Assembly (NCBI GenBank): GCA_029243145.1
Contig: JAQWSQ010000077.1
Coordinates: forward strand, 1-64,000
Length of the DNA stretch: 64,000 bases
Source of the DNA: Planctomycetaceae bacterium
GTDB taxonomy: Bacteria > Planctomycetota > Planctomycetia > Planctomycetales > Planctomycetaceae
Direction of reading: 5' to 3'
The position numbers were made by a program, and so were the translations under genes. A model generated the notes under the pieces. That model was not told the origin of the DNA. It did no database searches and worked only from the letters and a program-made list of their open reading frames with translations. Positions 18,407 through 28,428 of the stretch are shown here, piece after piece. Position 1 is the stretch's first letter. Each line of letters begins with the position of its first letter.

Positions 18407-20209
18407 TCAATCGTCTTCGGTTGCATCCAAAACGCTCAGGAATGCTTTTTGGGGGATCTCCACTTCACCGAATTGTTTGAGTCGCTTCTTACCTTCTTTT
18501 TGCTTCGCCCACAATTTTCGTTTCCGGGTGATGTCTCCACCGTAACATTTGGCGGTCACATTCTTACGCAAAGCCTGGATGGTTTCCCGAGCGATGATGC
18601 GTCCACCTATTGCGGCTTGAATCGGAATCTCGAACATGTGTTTCGAGATCTCTTCTTTGAGCCGTTTGACGAGACCTCGTCCGCGACGATCAGCCTGATC
18701 GCGATGCACAATGGTTGAGAGTGCGTCGACCCGGTTCCCTTTGACGAGAATATCCATCTTCACCAAGTCAGCTTTGCGGAACCCGATGATTTCATAATCC
18801 ATCGTGCCGTAACCACGTGTCAGGCTTTTCAGCTTGTCGTGCATGTCGTAGACGACTTCTGCCAGCGGTAATTCCCACGTTAATTGAGCACGTTTCGGCC
18901 CGAGGAATTCGGTATTCACATAAATGCCACGGCGGTCGGAACACATCTGCATAATTCCACCAATGTGTTCTGATGGTGTGATGAAACTGACTTTGGCGAA
19001 CGGTTCGCGAAGTTCGTCAATCACGCCGGCATCGGGGACATCTTGTGGATTGTCGATAACAACCACATCGCCATTCGTTTTCAGAAGCTCGTACGTGACG
19101 TTGGGTGCTGTCTGGATGAGATCGATGTCTTGTTCGTCTTCGAGCCTTTGTTGCACAATTTCCATGTGCAGCATGCCGAGGAATCCGCATCGAAATCCAA
19201 ATCCGAGGGCATCACTGGTTTCCGGCAGATAAGAAAAACTCGAATCGTTCAAACTCAGCTTTTGGAGTTCGCCGCGCAGCTTTTCGAAGTCGGTTGCATC
19301 GATGGGATACATCCCACAGAAGACCATTTGTTTCGGCTGCTGATATCCGGGAAGTGCCTGACTCGCTTTATTGGAAATGTCGGAGACCGTATCGCCGATA
19401 TGGATATCTCCCAATTCCTTAATGCCGGTGAGAATGTAGCCGACTTGTCCCGGACCGAGCTTGTCGCACTTTGTCATTCCCGGTCGGAATTGTCCAATTT
19501 CGAGAACATCAAACTCACCGCCGTTTTTCATGAAGCAGACCTTCTGCCCTTTGCGGACCGACCCTTCTTTGATACGGACGTAAGTGATCACCCCTTTGTA
19601 GACATCGTATTTCGAATCGAACACCAGTGCGCGAAGTGGATCGTCTGCTTTTCCATCAGGGGGTGGAACACGTTCGATGATTGCATCGAGAACCGCTTCG
19701 ACACCCAGCCCGGTTTTCGCAGAGACCAACAAAGCATCATCGGGATCCAGTCCGATCATGGTTTCGATCTCTTCCAGAACTTCCTCAGTCCGCACCACGG
19801 GAAGATCAATTTTATTGATGACCGGCAGGATGGTCAGATTGGCATTGATGGCCGCGTAAGCATTGGCGACTGATTGAGCCTGAACACCCTGAAACGCATC
19901 TACAAGCAGCAATGCGCCTTCACACGCTGCCAGAGATCGCGAGACTTCATAATGAAAGTCGACATGTCCGGGTGTATCGATCAGATTCAGCTCGTATTTC
20001 TCGCCTTTGTAAATGTATTCGATGGCAACCGTCCTTGCTTTGACGGTGATGCCACGTTCCTGTTCGACATCCAGATCGTCGAGCAGTTGTTCTTTGAATT
20101 CGCGTTGTGTAATCGCACCGCTCTTCAGCAAAAACTGGTCAGCCAGTGTGCTTTTACCGTGATCGATGTGGGCTACGATCGAAAAGTTACGAATGTATTT
20201 GTTGTCCAT
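18407..20209 (-). CDS. lepA: Elongation factor 4 (LepA)
   Basis: This encodes 600 residues from the ATG at 20209, the usual LepA length and start (MDNKYIRNFSIVAHIDHGKS). The frame remains open 54 codons upstream, but that extension is polar and unlike the family. GTPase motifs are AHIDHGKST (G1), DTPGHVDF (G3) and NKIDLP (G4). The C-terminal LepA-specific domain ends GKKRLKQFGEVEIPQKAFLSVL. LepA acts on ribosomes during translation. It heads the operon that continues with the two signal peptidases. Confidence 0.97.
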   Translation of the reverse strand: MDNKYIRNFSIVAHIDHGKSTLADQFLLKSGAITQREFKEQLLDDLDVEQERGITVKARTVAIEYIYKGEKYELNLIDTPGHVDFHYEVSRSLAACEGALLLVDAFQGVQAQSVANAYAAINANLTILPVINKIDLPVVRTEEVLEEIETMIGLDPDDALLVSAKTGLGVEAVLDAIIERVPPPDGKADDPLRALVFDSKYDVYKGVITYVRIKEGSVRKGQKVCFMKNGGEFDVLEIGQFRPGMTKCDKLGPGQVGYILTGIKELGDIHIGDTVSDISNKASQALPGYQQPKQMVFCGMYPIDATDFEKLRGELQKLSLNDSSFSYLPETSDALGFGFRCGFLGMLHMEIVQQRLEDEQDIDLIQTAPNVTYELLKTNGDVVVIDNPQDVPDAGVIDELREPFAKVSFITPSEHIGGIMQMCSDRRGIYVNTEFLGPKRAQLTWELPLAEVVYDMHDKLKSLTRGYGTMDYEIIGFRKADLVKMDILVKGNRVDALSTIVHRDQADRRGRGLVKRLKEEISKHMFEIPIQAAIGGRIIARETIQALRKNVTAKCYGGDITRKRKLWAKQKEGKKRLKQFGEVEIPQKAFLSVLDATEDD

Positions 20210-20649
20210 AGAGGATCGAAGTTCGTTTCGTAAGCGTAAGTGGGAATCATTCAGTTCTTCTATTCTAGAATAGATTGATCGATTTCGTAACCTCGCGAGG
20301 GGCTGTGATTTCTCCTTTCCGACAGGGAAATTCTGGATTTCGTCAAAAAAAAACTCACCATTCGCCATCATAAAATGAGCGGATTAAGACGGTTTGGGCG
20401 GCATTTGACATGAATCCGTGACGATTGTGTGGTTTGGAAGCCCCCTGCAATCGTTAACTCGCATCCCTCTTTCCTGATCGGCTGACTTTGCGAGATCGAC
20501 ACAAATCGAATTCTCTCAAAACATTCCAGCCTGTCTGAGTAAGAGTGATAAAGTTGAGTGAGCTTCACACGAGGAAGCTGCGTAGATTTTGTTGTCAGAG
20601 CCGCAAATGGATTGACGGTTCGAACAACACTTTTTGAAGGTAACCGATC
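20210..20649. other. Divergent intergenic region
   Basis: This 440-base spacer lies between lepA and the rightward lipoprotein gene. No conserved element was recognised, and promoters for both genes are expected here. Confidence 0.4.
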
Positions 20650-22404
20650 ATGTATGACTTGAAATGGACTACGGGTCTCAAATCAGTTCTTGTTGTTGTG
20701 GCATGTGTTATGCTTTCCGGTTGTCAAATGACAAGCTGGAGACAGGCAGGTTTCACACCGGGAAGTCTTGCGCCGTCTCAAAATCAGTCAGGCGCTCCCT
20801 CAATTAACTTGGGAGAGTCCTCAGATATTATTCAGGATGGCAGTGGCCAACCTCAAACATTTGAGTCGCAACGTCCGGTCGTCACTCCTCCTCCAGAAAA
20901 TATTGATCAAAACGATCCCAAAAATTTGCAGGAAATGACCGTTCCCCAAGCTCGTCGTTATTACATTCCTCCTTTGCGAGGACCAATCTTGTTGGGGCGT
21001 GCGACCTATCAACCATTCCCGGAAGGGGCCAGAAAGTTTCGCCAACCCGATCCCATCGTTCGCCAAGAGACTCCCCGTCCTCAAGTCGAACCATTAAAAC
21101 CACAACCGTTGCCGATCACCAAGGCTCCCGATCCAATAAAGATCGAGCCCAAGTCCGATTCGACACTGACGCTTGGCGAACCGGAAGAGCTTCTCAAGCC
21201 TTCTCTGGATAATTTTGATCTTCCTCCTCTCGTTTCGGATGACGAACTCAAAAATCCTCTGAATATTGAGCGCGACGAGTCTCCGACCGTCGAAGTCGAG
21301 GAAGTTGCGCCGGTTCTCCCTTTCATCGAAATTCCAGAGATCGAGGCACAAATTGCCGAGCAGACTCCTGAGTTCACAGTGAACTTACCCGCGAAAATGT
21401 TGGTGGGTGAACCGACAAGAGTTGAAGTGGAAGTGACGACACCCAAAGAGAAAGACTGGAACGATCTTGGCTTCTCTTTGAAGCTGGGTGAAAATTTGAT
21501 AGCGATTCTCGAACCACAGACCGAGCGAATTTCCGTTCCTTTGATCAAAGGCGGGCAGGCTCGCAAAGTGATCATTGAGTTACAAGCCGTGACCTCCGGA
21601 ACACACGAATGGGAATTGGCTCTCTATGACGGTGATCGAGAGCTTGGTTGGAAGAAGCTCACGCTAAAGGCTGAGCCGCGCGGCTTGGTGACTCAATTGG
21701 TCGGTCCGCAACAGAAACCCGTTGGTGGTCGAGCGGAGTACACGCTGCAAATTGAAAATGTTTCCGAAGAAGCCATCGGTCCTGTCGGTGTCGTTCTCGA
21801 ATTCGACGCGACTTTGGTACCGATGGAAGCTTCCGCCGGTGCCGAGCAAAAGCCTGGCCAGTTGGTGTGGTCTTTTCCGGTCTTGCATCCGGGCGAGCAA
21901 ATTCTGTTACAGGCCGAGTACGAATGTCCGGTGGCGACCGGTCGGACATGTGTCTCTTCACACGTCACCATCGATGGTGGGCCAGCGCAAAGCCGCAATA
22001 CTTGCCTGCAAGTGATGGAGTCTCGGGGGACGCTGCAAGTCGAAGTTCTGGATCGTGACGACCTCACACACGTCGGTCGCGAACTGACGGGAGTGGTTCG
22101 TATCAAAAATCTGGGATTACGACCTGCGAAAAAAATTCAGGTAACATTCGACATCCCCGAGCATCTTTCCCTCAATCAAGTGAAAGCAATTCTGAAAGAA
22201 CAGGAAGTTGAAATCGAGCAATCCGGGAAGGACCAACAAGTCGTTGTGGTTTTGAAGCCGGCTCTCGCTCCCGATCAATTCGTCGAGATTGAATTTTTAT
22301 TGGCAGCCGAAAAAGCGGGCGACGGGTTGTTAGCTGTCAATGTGATTGCCGAAGGGAACGAGAATCCGATCCCGGCTTCCGAACCGTTTACGATCACTCC
22401 CTGA
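20650..22404 (+). CDS. Lipoprotein with DUF11-like repeats
   Basis: This encodes 584 residues. The start follows GAAGG and opens a lipoprotein signal with lipobox MLSGC, Cys25. Residues about 30-240 are Pro-rich and low in complexity. The C-terminal half is beta-rich with repeat modules of the DUF11/bacterial Ig type (GRAEYTLQIENVSEEAIGPV, GELTGVVRIKNLGLRPAKKI, and a conserved PGEQILLQAEYECPVATG). Such proteins sit in the outer membrane or periplasm and are common in planctomycetes, possibly in cell-wall or surface structure. No catalytic motif is seen. It ends 6 bases before the convergent DinB-like gene. Confidence 0.7.
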   Translation: MYDLKWTTGLKSVLVVVACVMLSGCQMTSWRQAGFTPGSLAPSQNQSGAPSINLGESSDIIQDGSGQPQTFESQRPVVTPPPENIDQNDPKNLQEMTVPQARRYYIPPLRGPILLGRATYQPFPEGARKFRQPDPIVRQETPRPQVEPLKPQPLPITKAPDPIKIEPKSDSTLTLGEPEELLKPSLDNFDLPPLVSDDELKNPLNIERDESPTVEVEEVAPVLPFIEIPEIEAQIAEQTPEFTVNLPAKMLVGEPTRVEVEVTTPKEKDWNDLGFSLKLGENLIAILEPQTERISVPLIKGGQARKVIIELQAVTSGTHEWELALYDGDRELGWKKLTLKAEPRGLVTQLVGPQQKPVGGRAEYTLQIENVSEEAIGPVGVVLEFDATLVPMEASAGAEQKPGQLVWSFPVLHPGEQILLQAEYECPVATGRTCVSSHVTIDGGPAQSRNTCLQVMESRGTLQVEVLDRDDLTHVGRELTGVVRIKNLGLRPAKKIQVTFDIPEHLSLNQVKAILKEQEVEIEQSGKDQQVVVVLKPALAPDQFVEIEFLLAAEKAGDGLLAVNVIAEGNENPIPASEPFTITP

Positions 22405-22410
22405 GAGTGA

Positions 22411-22875
22411 TCACTGTAGCGTCTTCTTCTTCTCTTCGACAAACTTGAGATGGTGGGGAATGTGGCCCGTGATACGTTCGACCAACTCTTGAATCGAAAT
22501 CTGTCCGTCTCGGGAATGTGTGCCGGTCTGTTCCCATTGCTCTGAAGAGAGAGTTCTCAGAATTTCGGCCATATGCGCTCGCGTGGCTTTGATGACGGCC
22601 AGTTCAGTTGAAAGCGAGCGATCGTGATAAGCGAGAGTCTTCGCATAGTCGTCGGGGTCGCCGCTCACAAGAGTTGGGTTGTCTTCTGCCAGAATCCGCT
22701 TGATCCGGTCTGCATAGACGATTTCAAAATCCGTAAAGTGACAGACCACTTCCAGAATGCTCCAACGGCCCGGTTCGCAACGGGTTTTCAACTGTTCTGT
22801 GGACAGTCCTTCGACACTCGACTCAATCAGCGTGGGGCCGTCGAGATAACGGATAATATGATCTTCAAATGCCAT
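22411..22875 (-). CDS. DinB-superfamily (DinB_2) protein
   Basis: This encodes 154 residues and resembles the DinB/YfiT four-helix-bundle family. Family features are RWSILEVVCHFTDFEIVYADRIKRIL near the first metal-binding His and a late HIPHHLKFVEE motif that would supply the other His ligands. Members bind a divalent metal, and many act as bacillithiol- or mycothiol-dependent transferases, though most are uncharacterised. It stands alone between two convergently or independently arranged neighbours. Confidence 0.8.
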   Translation of the reverse strand: MAFEDHIIRYLDGPTLIESSVEGLSTEQLKTRCEPGRWSILEVVCHFTDFEIVYADRIKRILAEDNPTLVSGDPDDYAKTLAYHDRSLSTELAVIKATRAHMAEILRTLSSEQWEQTGTHSRDGQISIQELVERITGHIPHHLKFVEEKKKTLQ

Positions 22876-22976
22876 GATGCGATTCTCCGAAAAACCTGTC
22901 AGTGTGGAACACCTCCCATCATAACAACTGTGGGAAACAGAGTCAGTTCACTGGCGGGCTCTATTGACGGGCGGCT

Positions 22977-23870
22977 TCAAAACTCAATCAGCATCGATTG
23001 CTTTTCTTCGAGAATCTTGCGGGATTCGATCTGAATCGCATCCTGAACGAGAGAGTCCGCCCCCGGAATGGGAATCAAGAGTTGTGTTTCCGAATTGATG
23101 ACGGGAAGCTCGCCAATCAATTTGAAACCACGTCTCGGATCGGGCAGCCTGAGATGGAAATTATCGGTTCCCACCACATCAATCACAAGATCGGATTTTG
23201 GAAATGAGTCAAGTCCCTCGGGAACGCGGAATTGCACGACAATAATGTAGGGTTGATTCGGGATGGGATCGAGAGGCTCGGTCCATACGGTGAATGAACC
23301 TTTTGTGATGGATCGTCCGCCCTGTGGTTTCTGGTAGCGGAACTCTTCCACGCCACCGCTGCCAGTTCCATTTTTCTGTTTGCCATCATCGGCGAAGGCA
23401 GGAGCGACATCTTCGGGACTGATCGTTTGAGGCGGGCCATCATCGGTGAGTTCCACGATGGATGCTGGCAATATTTGTTGGCTTGCCGCCGGTCCTGATG
23501 ACGGATCGAGAATCATTTTTGATCCGTGAGGAACCAACGCATCTTCATCCAGAAAATCTCGATCAGAAAAACTGGCTACGATGGCATCACGGTCGAGGAT
23601 CGCGTCCAGTCGGCTTTCGATGTCGGTTGCGACAAAAGCACAAAGCAGAACGACCAAAGTATGAATGGCTACAGAGAGCAATAATCCCTTCGCGGTTTGT
23701 CGTTGTAGTGGGATCGTGTGATGATCGTCTCCCGTCACATTGATTGACGGGACGGTCGTTTGGTTCGTCAGTTCGTCGTTCGCATCGCCAAAATGAACGC
23801 GCAACGCCGCAGACTCCAATTTGTCGTGGAGTTCATCGTCTGCATCCCATTTTTGACGCGCACCATTCAT
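22977..23870 (-). CDS. Single-pass membrane protein of unknown function
   Basis: This encodes 297 residues. An N-terminal cytoplasmic segment of about 60 residues precedes one transmembrane helix (LLLSVAIHTLVVLLCAFVAT). A Pro/Asp-rich linker and then a beta-rich C-terminal region (FTVWTEPLDPIPNQPYIIVVQFRVPEG) follow. The IHTLVVLLCAF helix after a basic stretch recalls TonB-like or VWA-associated planctomycete proteins, but no defined domain is visible, so I leave the function open. Confidence 0.65.
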   Translation of the reverse strand: MNGARQKWDADDELHDKLESAALRVHFGDANDELTNQTTVPSINVTGDDHHTIPLQRQTAKGLLLSVAIHTLVVLLCAFVATDIESRLDAILDRDAIVASFSDRDFLDEDALVPHGSKMILDPSSGPAASQQILPASIVELTDDGPPQTISPEDVAPAFADDGKQKNGTGSGGVEEFRYQKPQGGRSITKGSFTVWTEPLDPIPNQPYIIVVQFRVPEGLDSFPKSDLVIDVVGTDNFHLRLPDPRRGFKLIGELPVINSETQLLIPIPGADSLVQDAIQIESRKILEEKQSMLIEF

Positions 23871-24400
23871 AGTTTGACCGAATCAGAAAAAACGCTCGTA
23901 CTATCAACATCGGCAGATTTCGTGACGGGAATCGAAAGAGAGCCAGAATTTCTACCAGGTCATTATGTTCCAGCACGAATCCTTTTGCAAAAATGTGGTC
24001 GAATAAATCCATAAGTATATGCTATGAAGAGGAATACGTGAAATTTGGCGGACTGACTCCTTTGAGTCTGAAGCTCTGCATTGATCTCAGGATTCTCTGT
24101 TTTTTGTACACGGATTGATGGCAGGCCACGTTTTTTGGTCAGTTTGTTGTGAGGGGTTCAGCATTCAGAGACTCAGATTTGATGACTGATCGATTGATTT
24201 TCGAGACGCCTTTCACGCGAATGGTGATCGGCGATTGTCGGCAGTCGATCCGCATGTGAAATAACAGGTGCAGACTCAAAAACAACTCTTGAGTTCCGCT
24301 CTGCGGTGTGCCATCCTCGTGTTGGTTGAGTTTCCCGCTGAAAAGGGGAATTCTGCCTTTCGCACACAAAAACCCACACACATACGAGGAGAGGAACGCG
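23871..24400. other. Intergenic region upstream of the GntP-type permease
   Basis: This 530-base spacer is flanked by divergent genes. I found no convincing gene, RNA or repeat. Confidence 0.4.
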
Positions 24401-25900
24401 ATGTTTTTCCTCGCTGCTGCTGAATCAACCGTGAATCCGACTTATTCGCTGATCGTGATGTCGGTCGGGATCGCCATCGTTCTTGGTTTGATCATCTTCG
24501 CCAAAGCCAACGCCTTCATGGCCCTCATCACGGCGGCCATGGTTGTGAGTCTGTGCGCACCGGGGGAAATGGGGACAAAAATTACTCGCGTCGCGGAAGC
24601 TTTCGGTTCGGGGTGCGGCAGTATCGGAATTGTGATCGCGCTGGCTGCCGTGATTGGTCAATGTATGATGGACAGCGGAGCGGCGGACCGAGTCGTTCGG
24701 GGGTTTATGCACGCTCTGGGTGAGAAACGTGCTCCCATCGCCTTGATGGGAAGTGGTTATGTTCTCGCGGTTCCTGTTTTCTTCGACACGGTTTTCTACC
24801 TGCTCGTGCCGCTCGCTCGTTCTTTTTACCGCAAGACTCGTAAAAACTATCTGAAATGTATTCTCGCGATCGGGGCAGGGGGTGCCATCACTCATACTCT
24901 GGTCCCTCCCACACCCGGCCCACTGACGATGGCCGCCACTTTGGACATCGACTTGGGATACATGATTGTGATTGGTGCGCTGGTGGCGTTTCCGGCGGCG
25001 ATTGCCGGGCTTATCTGTGCGGGAATCATGGATCGTTTGATGCCGATTCCGATGCGGACAGTTGGCAATGATGAAGATATGGAACCGATTCCCGACGATC
25101 AATTACCGGGATTATTTGTTTCTTTGTTGCCCGTTCTGTTACCTGTCTTGATGATTGCCTGCAACACGGCGACTGAAACCGCCGCAAAACAAATCGGGAC
25201 CGAACAGTTCAAGGCTTATGATGCCGCCGATGCGACCGCAGAAACCAAAGCAGAAATTCGTGCCGAGCATGAGGGGAAGATTGCCGGAACGGCCTTGGAC
25301 CTGATGCCTTACATGCGAATTATTGGCAACCCGAATTTTGCGTTGTTGATTTCGACGGTCATCGCGTTGTGGTTGCTGTATGTCCAAAAAGGTCCAACGC
25401 TCAAAGAAATGTCAGATATTGTGGAAGTCTCGTTGATGAGTGGTGGAGTGATTATTCTGATCACAGCCGGTGGGGTGGCCTTCGGTTCGATGTTGAAAGT
25501 GGCTCAGGTGGGTGACGCGATTGCCATACTGACATCTCCCGGTGAAGGGGCCACGATGCCCGGTATGACGATGCTGTTTCTCTGCTTTGGAGTCGCCTCG
25601 TTATTGAAAGTCGCGCAGGGATCGAGCACAGCAGCCATGATCATTACTTCCAGCATGATGGCTCCATTGGTAGAAAGTTCACCCGATCTCGGTTTTCATC
25701 CGGTCTATTTGGCGACAGCCATCGGTGCCGGTTCACTGGTCGGGTCTTGGATGAACGACAGCGGCTTCTGGATCTTTGCCAAGATGGGTGGCCTCACGGA
25801 AGGGGAAGCCTTGAAATCGTGGACGGTGATGCTTGTCGTGTTGGGTGTGGTCAGTATGGCGATGACTCTTTTCCTGGCGACTGTCATGCCGTTGGTATGA
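24401..25900 (+). CDS. GntP-family gluconate/sugar-acid permease
   Basis: This encodes 499 residues. The ATG at 24401 follows GAGGAGAGGAACGCG, a strong ribosome-binding site. There are about 12-14 transmembrane helices with GntP-type features: GCGSIGIVIALAAVIGQCM, VPVFFDTVFYLLVPLAR, THTLVPPTPGP, VAQGSSTAAMI and GSWMNDSGFW. The family imports gluconate and related sugar acids by proton symport. A polar loop of about 50 residues near the middle is longer than usual. It is followed after 27 bases by a DUF6807 gene, so the two probably act on the same plant- or algal-derived compound. Confidence 0.88.
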   Translation: MFFLAAAESTVNPTYSLIVMSVGIAIVLGLIIFAKANAFMALITAAMVVSLCAPGEMGTKITRVAEAFGSGCGSIGIVIALAAVIGQCMMDSGAADRVVRGFMHALGEKRAPIALMGSGYVLAVPVFFDTVFYLLVPLARSFYRKTRKNYLKCILAIGAGGAITHTLVPPTPGPLTMAATLDIDLGYMIVIGALVAFPAAIAGLICAGIMDRLMPIPMRTVGNDEDMEPIPDDQLPGLFVSLLPVLLPVLMIACNTATETAAKQIGTEQFKAYDAADATAETKAEIRAEHEGKIAGTALDLMPYMRIIGNPNFALLISTVIALWLLYVQKGPTLKEMSDIVEVSLMSGGVIILITAGGVAFGSMLKVAQVGDAIAILTSPGEGATMPGMTMLFLCFGVASLLKVAQGSSTAAMIITSSMMAPLVESSPDLGFHPVYLATAIGAGSLVGSWMNDSGFWIFAKMGGLTEGEALKSWTVMLVVLGVVSMAMTLFLATVMPLV

Positions 25901-25927
25901 GACGATCAACGAATCAGGGGTCCAAAG

Positions 25928-26860
25928 ATGAATAAGTACGGTTTCCCACGCTGCCAGATTATTCCTGAAGCCAACCATGAGGTCTCGATTCAGATTGACG
26001 GGCAAGAGCGTTTGCGTTGGCATGCCGGAAGTCAGTACACACGGCCTTTCTTCTATCCTTTGATTGGTCCCTCGGGAACGTCACTGACCCGCATCGGACA
26101 TCCCGGTGCTTCCAATCACGATCATCACAAGTCGGTCTGGTTTGCTCACAACAAAGTGCTCGGCATCGATTTTTGGAGTGAAAATACCGACGCGCGTATC
26201 AAGCAGCATATGTGGTACGCCTATCAAGATGGTGACGACGAATGCCTATTGGCGTCGAATCTCCGGTGGTATGACGGCCACGATCCCAAACAATTACTCG
26301 AACAGGAAATGATCGCATCGATCTCACCCTACGAAAACGGCGAGTTCTTATTTGAGGTTCAAACCACTTTTACTCCTACTGCAGAGACATTGGAGTTCCA
26401 AAAAACCAACTTCGGTTTCCTGGCGGTTCGCGTCGCCAAAAATATTTCCAAAATCTTTGGTGGCGGGGAATTAACCAACAGCGAAGGAGCCCGAGGAGAA
26501 GAAAATATATTCGCCAAGCCGGCCCGCTGGATGGATTATTCAGGGCCGGTTCCTTCCCCGACCGACGAAGAGATTTTTGAAGGGATCACTTATTTCGACC
26601 ATCCCGCAAATCGCAACTATCCCAATCATTGGCACGTGAGAAAGGATGGCTGGATGGGGGCTTCGGTTTGCATGAACAAGCCGATTGAAATCACCAAACA
26701 GCAGCCCTTAACCTTGCGATTTCTGTTACATATTCACGCAGGTGATATTGAGGCGGCACGAGCCGAGCAGGTTGCGAAACTCTTCGCAGCACGAAAACCA
26801 TTATTAGTGCAGCGCTCTTCCAAGCCCCACTATCAATACGAAATATTACGCAAGACATAA
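25928..26860 (+). CDS. DUF6807 (PmoA-like) family protein
   Basis: This encodes 310 residues without a signal peptide. It resembles the DUF6807 family, often labelled PmoA in planctomycete and Bacteroidetes genomes. Characteristic parts are RPFFYPLIGPSGTSLTRIGHP, the His-rich SNHDHHKSVWFAH, and WMDYSGPV with YFDHPANRNYPNHWHVR. The fold is expected to be a beta-sandwich, and the clustered His and Asp suggest a metal or sugar site. The name PmoA does not imply methane oxidation here. It is co-oriented with the sugar-acid permease and ends 2 bases before the convergent cysteine desulfurase gene. Confidence 0.8.
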   Translation: MNKYGFPRCQIIPEANHEVSIQIDGQERLRWHAGSQYTRPFFYPLIGPSGTSLTRIGHPGASNHDHHKSVWFAHNKVLGIDFWSENTDARIKQHMWYAYQDGDDECLLASNLRWYDGHDPKQLLEQEMIASISPYENGEFLFEVQTTFTPTAETLEFQKTNFGFLAVRVAKNISKIFGGGELTNSEGARGEENIFAKPARWMDYSGPVPSPTDEEIFEGITYFDHPANRNYPNHWHVRKDGWMGASVCMNKPIEITKQQPLTLRFLLHIHAGDIEAARAEQVAKLFAARKPLLVQRSSKPHYQYEILRKT

Positions 26861-26861
26861 T

Positions 26862-28016
26862 TCAGAGTTGCCGCAACGTCTGCACGACATTCGTGACATG
26901 TTCGATGGCAACGTCAATGTCTGCCTCAGTCGTGGAACGTCCCAGTCCAAATCGCAGACTGGCTTTCGTCAACGATTCACTGATTCCCATTCCTCGCAGC
27001 ACGTGACTCGGTGCCGGGTCTGATGATGTGCATGCCGATCCCGAAGAGACGGCAATCTTCGTCAGAGAGGCCATTAACGCATCCCCATCGACCCCTGCAA
27101 AGCTGATGTTCAAATTGTTGGGCAGGCATTCTGTGGGGTGTCCGTTGCGGTGGAGGCCATCGAGTGAAGAAGTCAGTCCGGTCCATAAGCGATCACGCAG
27201 AGTCGATAATCGGCAAGCATCGGCCTCTTTCTTTTCAGAGGCGATCTGACAAGCTTCGCCGAAACCAGCGATCATCGCTACGGGCAATGTTCCGCTGCGA
27301 AGATGTCGTTCGTGGCCTCCGCCATCAATGAGAGGAGTGATTGGAATGCGCCCGCGATCTCGCCGAACGATGAGTGCTCCGATTCCTTGTGGCCCGTAAA
27401 TTTTATGTGCCGAGATCGAGAGCAGGTCAATGCTTTGTTTCTTCAGATCAATCGGCAATAGTCCCACCGCCTGAACGGCGTCAGTATGAAAAAAGATGTT
27501 CCGTTCGTGACAGATCTCGGCGATCTCGGTGATGGGATTGATTGTGCCGACTTCGTTGCTCGCGTACATAACGGACACGAGTTTCGTTTTGGGCGAAATG
27601 GCGTCTCGTATTTTGTTCGGATCGACTTGACCGTTGGAATCAATCTCTAATGTCGTGACGACATGACCATCTCGATCGAGACTTCCCGCAGGATCGAGAA
27701 TGGCTTTGTGTTCGCCGCGATTCACAATCAACTGACTGTCTGAGGACGCCGCTTGCAAGACACCTTTCAGCGCAAGGTTGTTCGCTTCTGTCGCTCCGCT
27801 TGTGAAAATCACTTCATCGGGCTGGCAGTTGACGAGTGCCGCAACCTGCCCGCGTGCGATTTCAACCGCCTCTCTGGCGATGTCTCCATAGACATGACTG
27901 ATACTGGCGGCGTTCCCAAAACGACTCGTCAGCCACGGATTCATGACCTGAGAGACACGCGGATCCATCGGCGTGGTTGCGTGGTGATCGAGATAAATGG
28001 GAAGGTCCGAAGTCAC
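26862..28016 (-). CDS. Cysteine desulfurase, NifS/IscS family
   Basis: This encodes about 384 residues from a GTG at 28016 (TSDLPIYLDHHATTP). A GTG at 28070 would extend it by 18 residues. It removes sulfur from cysteine with pyridoxal phosphate for Fe-S clusters and thiolated cofactors. Motifs are YLDHHATTP, FTSGATEANNLAL, HTDAVQAVG, the PLP lysine in SISAHKIYGP, and the persulfide cysteine in SSGSACTSS. No iscU or other cluster-assembly gene is adjacent. The reading frame ends 2 bases from the DUF6807 stop on the other strand. Confidence 0.92.
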   Translation of the reverse strand: MTSDLPIYLDHHATTPMDPRVSQVMNPWLTSRFGNAASISHVYGDIAREAVEIARGQVAALVNCQPDEVIFTSGATEANNLALKGVLQAASSDSQLIVNRGEHKAILDPAGSLDRDGHVVTTLEIDSNGQVDPNKIRDAISPKTKLVSVMYASNEVGTINPITEIAEICHERNIFFHTDAVQAVGLLPIDLKKQSIDLLSISAHKIYGPQGIGALIVRRDRGRIPITPLIDGGGHERHLRSGTLPVAMIAGFGEACQIASEKKEADACRLSTLRDRLWTGLTSSLDGLHRNGHPTECLPNNLNISFAGVDGDALMASLTKIAVSSGSACTSSDPAPSHVLRGMGISESLTKASLRFGLGRSTTEADIDVAIEHVTNVVQTLRQL

Positions 28017-28070
28017 TGTCGAGGTCCGCAAAGGAGAGTTCTTTGCTTTGTTGTAGCAGAATCGACCCAC

Positions 28071-28101
28071 AAAAAAGCCGACAGAGAGAACTCTGCCGGC
28101 T
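28071..28101 (-). terminator. Rho-independent terminator of the EF-hand gene
   Basis: On the minus strand a hairpin GCCGGCAGAG / CTCTGTCGGC with a short loop is followed by six T residues. It lies 22 bases after the EF-hand stop. Confidence 0.8.
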
Positions 28102-28122
28102 GGAAGCTCATGTTTTTAGAAC

Positions 28123-28428
28123 CTATTCAGGCTTCTTTTTCTTGGGTGGTTGAACACTGGTGAATTCTTCTTTGCTAATCGAGCCGTCTTTGTTTTTGTC
28201 AATACGACCAAACGCTTTGGCAATTTTCTCTTTTTGCTCATCAGTTTTGGCACGAACGCTGAACTCTTCTTTGCTCAGTTTGCTATCACTGTTTTTGTCT
28301 AATTTTGCGAAAATGGCAGCACGGTCCATCGGCTTCTTTTCTTTCTTCTTCTTGTCGGCAGCATCGACGTTGACGCAAAGTGTTGCGACAAACACAGTCG
28401 TCAAGGCGATTAAAGCGAACTTCTTCAT
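28123..28428 (-). CDS. Secreted EF-hand calcium-binding protein
   Basis: This encodes about 101 residues. The ATG at 28428 follows AGGAGACACATA and starts a signal peptide (MKKFALIALTTVFVATLCVN, cleaved near VDA). A Lys-rich segment precedes two EF-hands, DKNSDSKLSKEE and DKNKDGSISKEE, each with the expected acidic ligands. The C-terminus is PPKKKKPE. It likely binds calcium in the periplasm or outside the cell. Such short EF-hand proteins are frequent in planctomycetes and their partners are unknown. Confidence 0.88.
   Translation of the reverse strand: MKKFALIALTTVFVATLCVNVDAADKKKKEKKPMDRAAIFAKLDKNSDSKLSKEEFSVRAKTDEQKEKIAKAFGRIDKNKDGSISKEEFTSVQPPKKKKPE

Noticed and set aside
19043-19873. 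Plus-strand frame of 276 codons antisense to lepA
   Set aside because: It is an antisense shadow of a strongly conserved gene and has no domain sense.
24425-25102. Minus-strand frame antisense to the GntP-type permease
   Set aside because: Composition reflects the complement of transmembrane codons, and no motif is seen.
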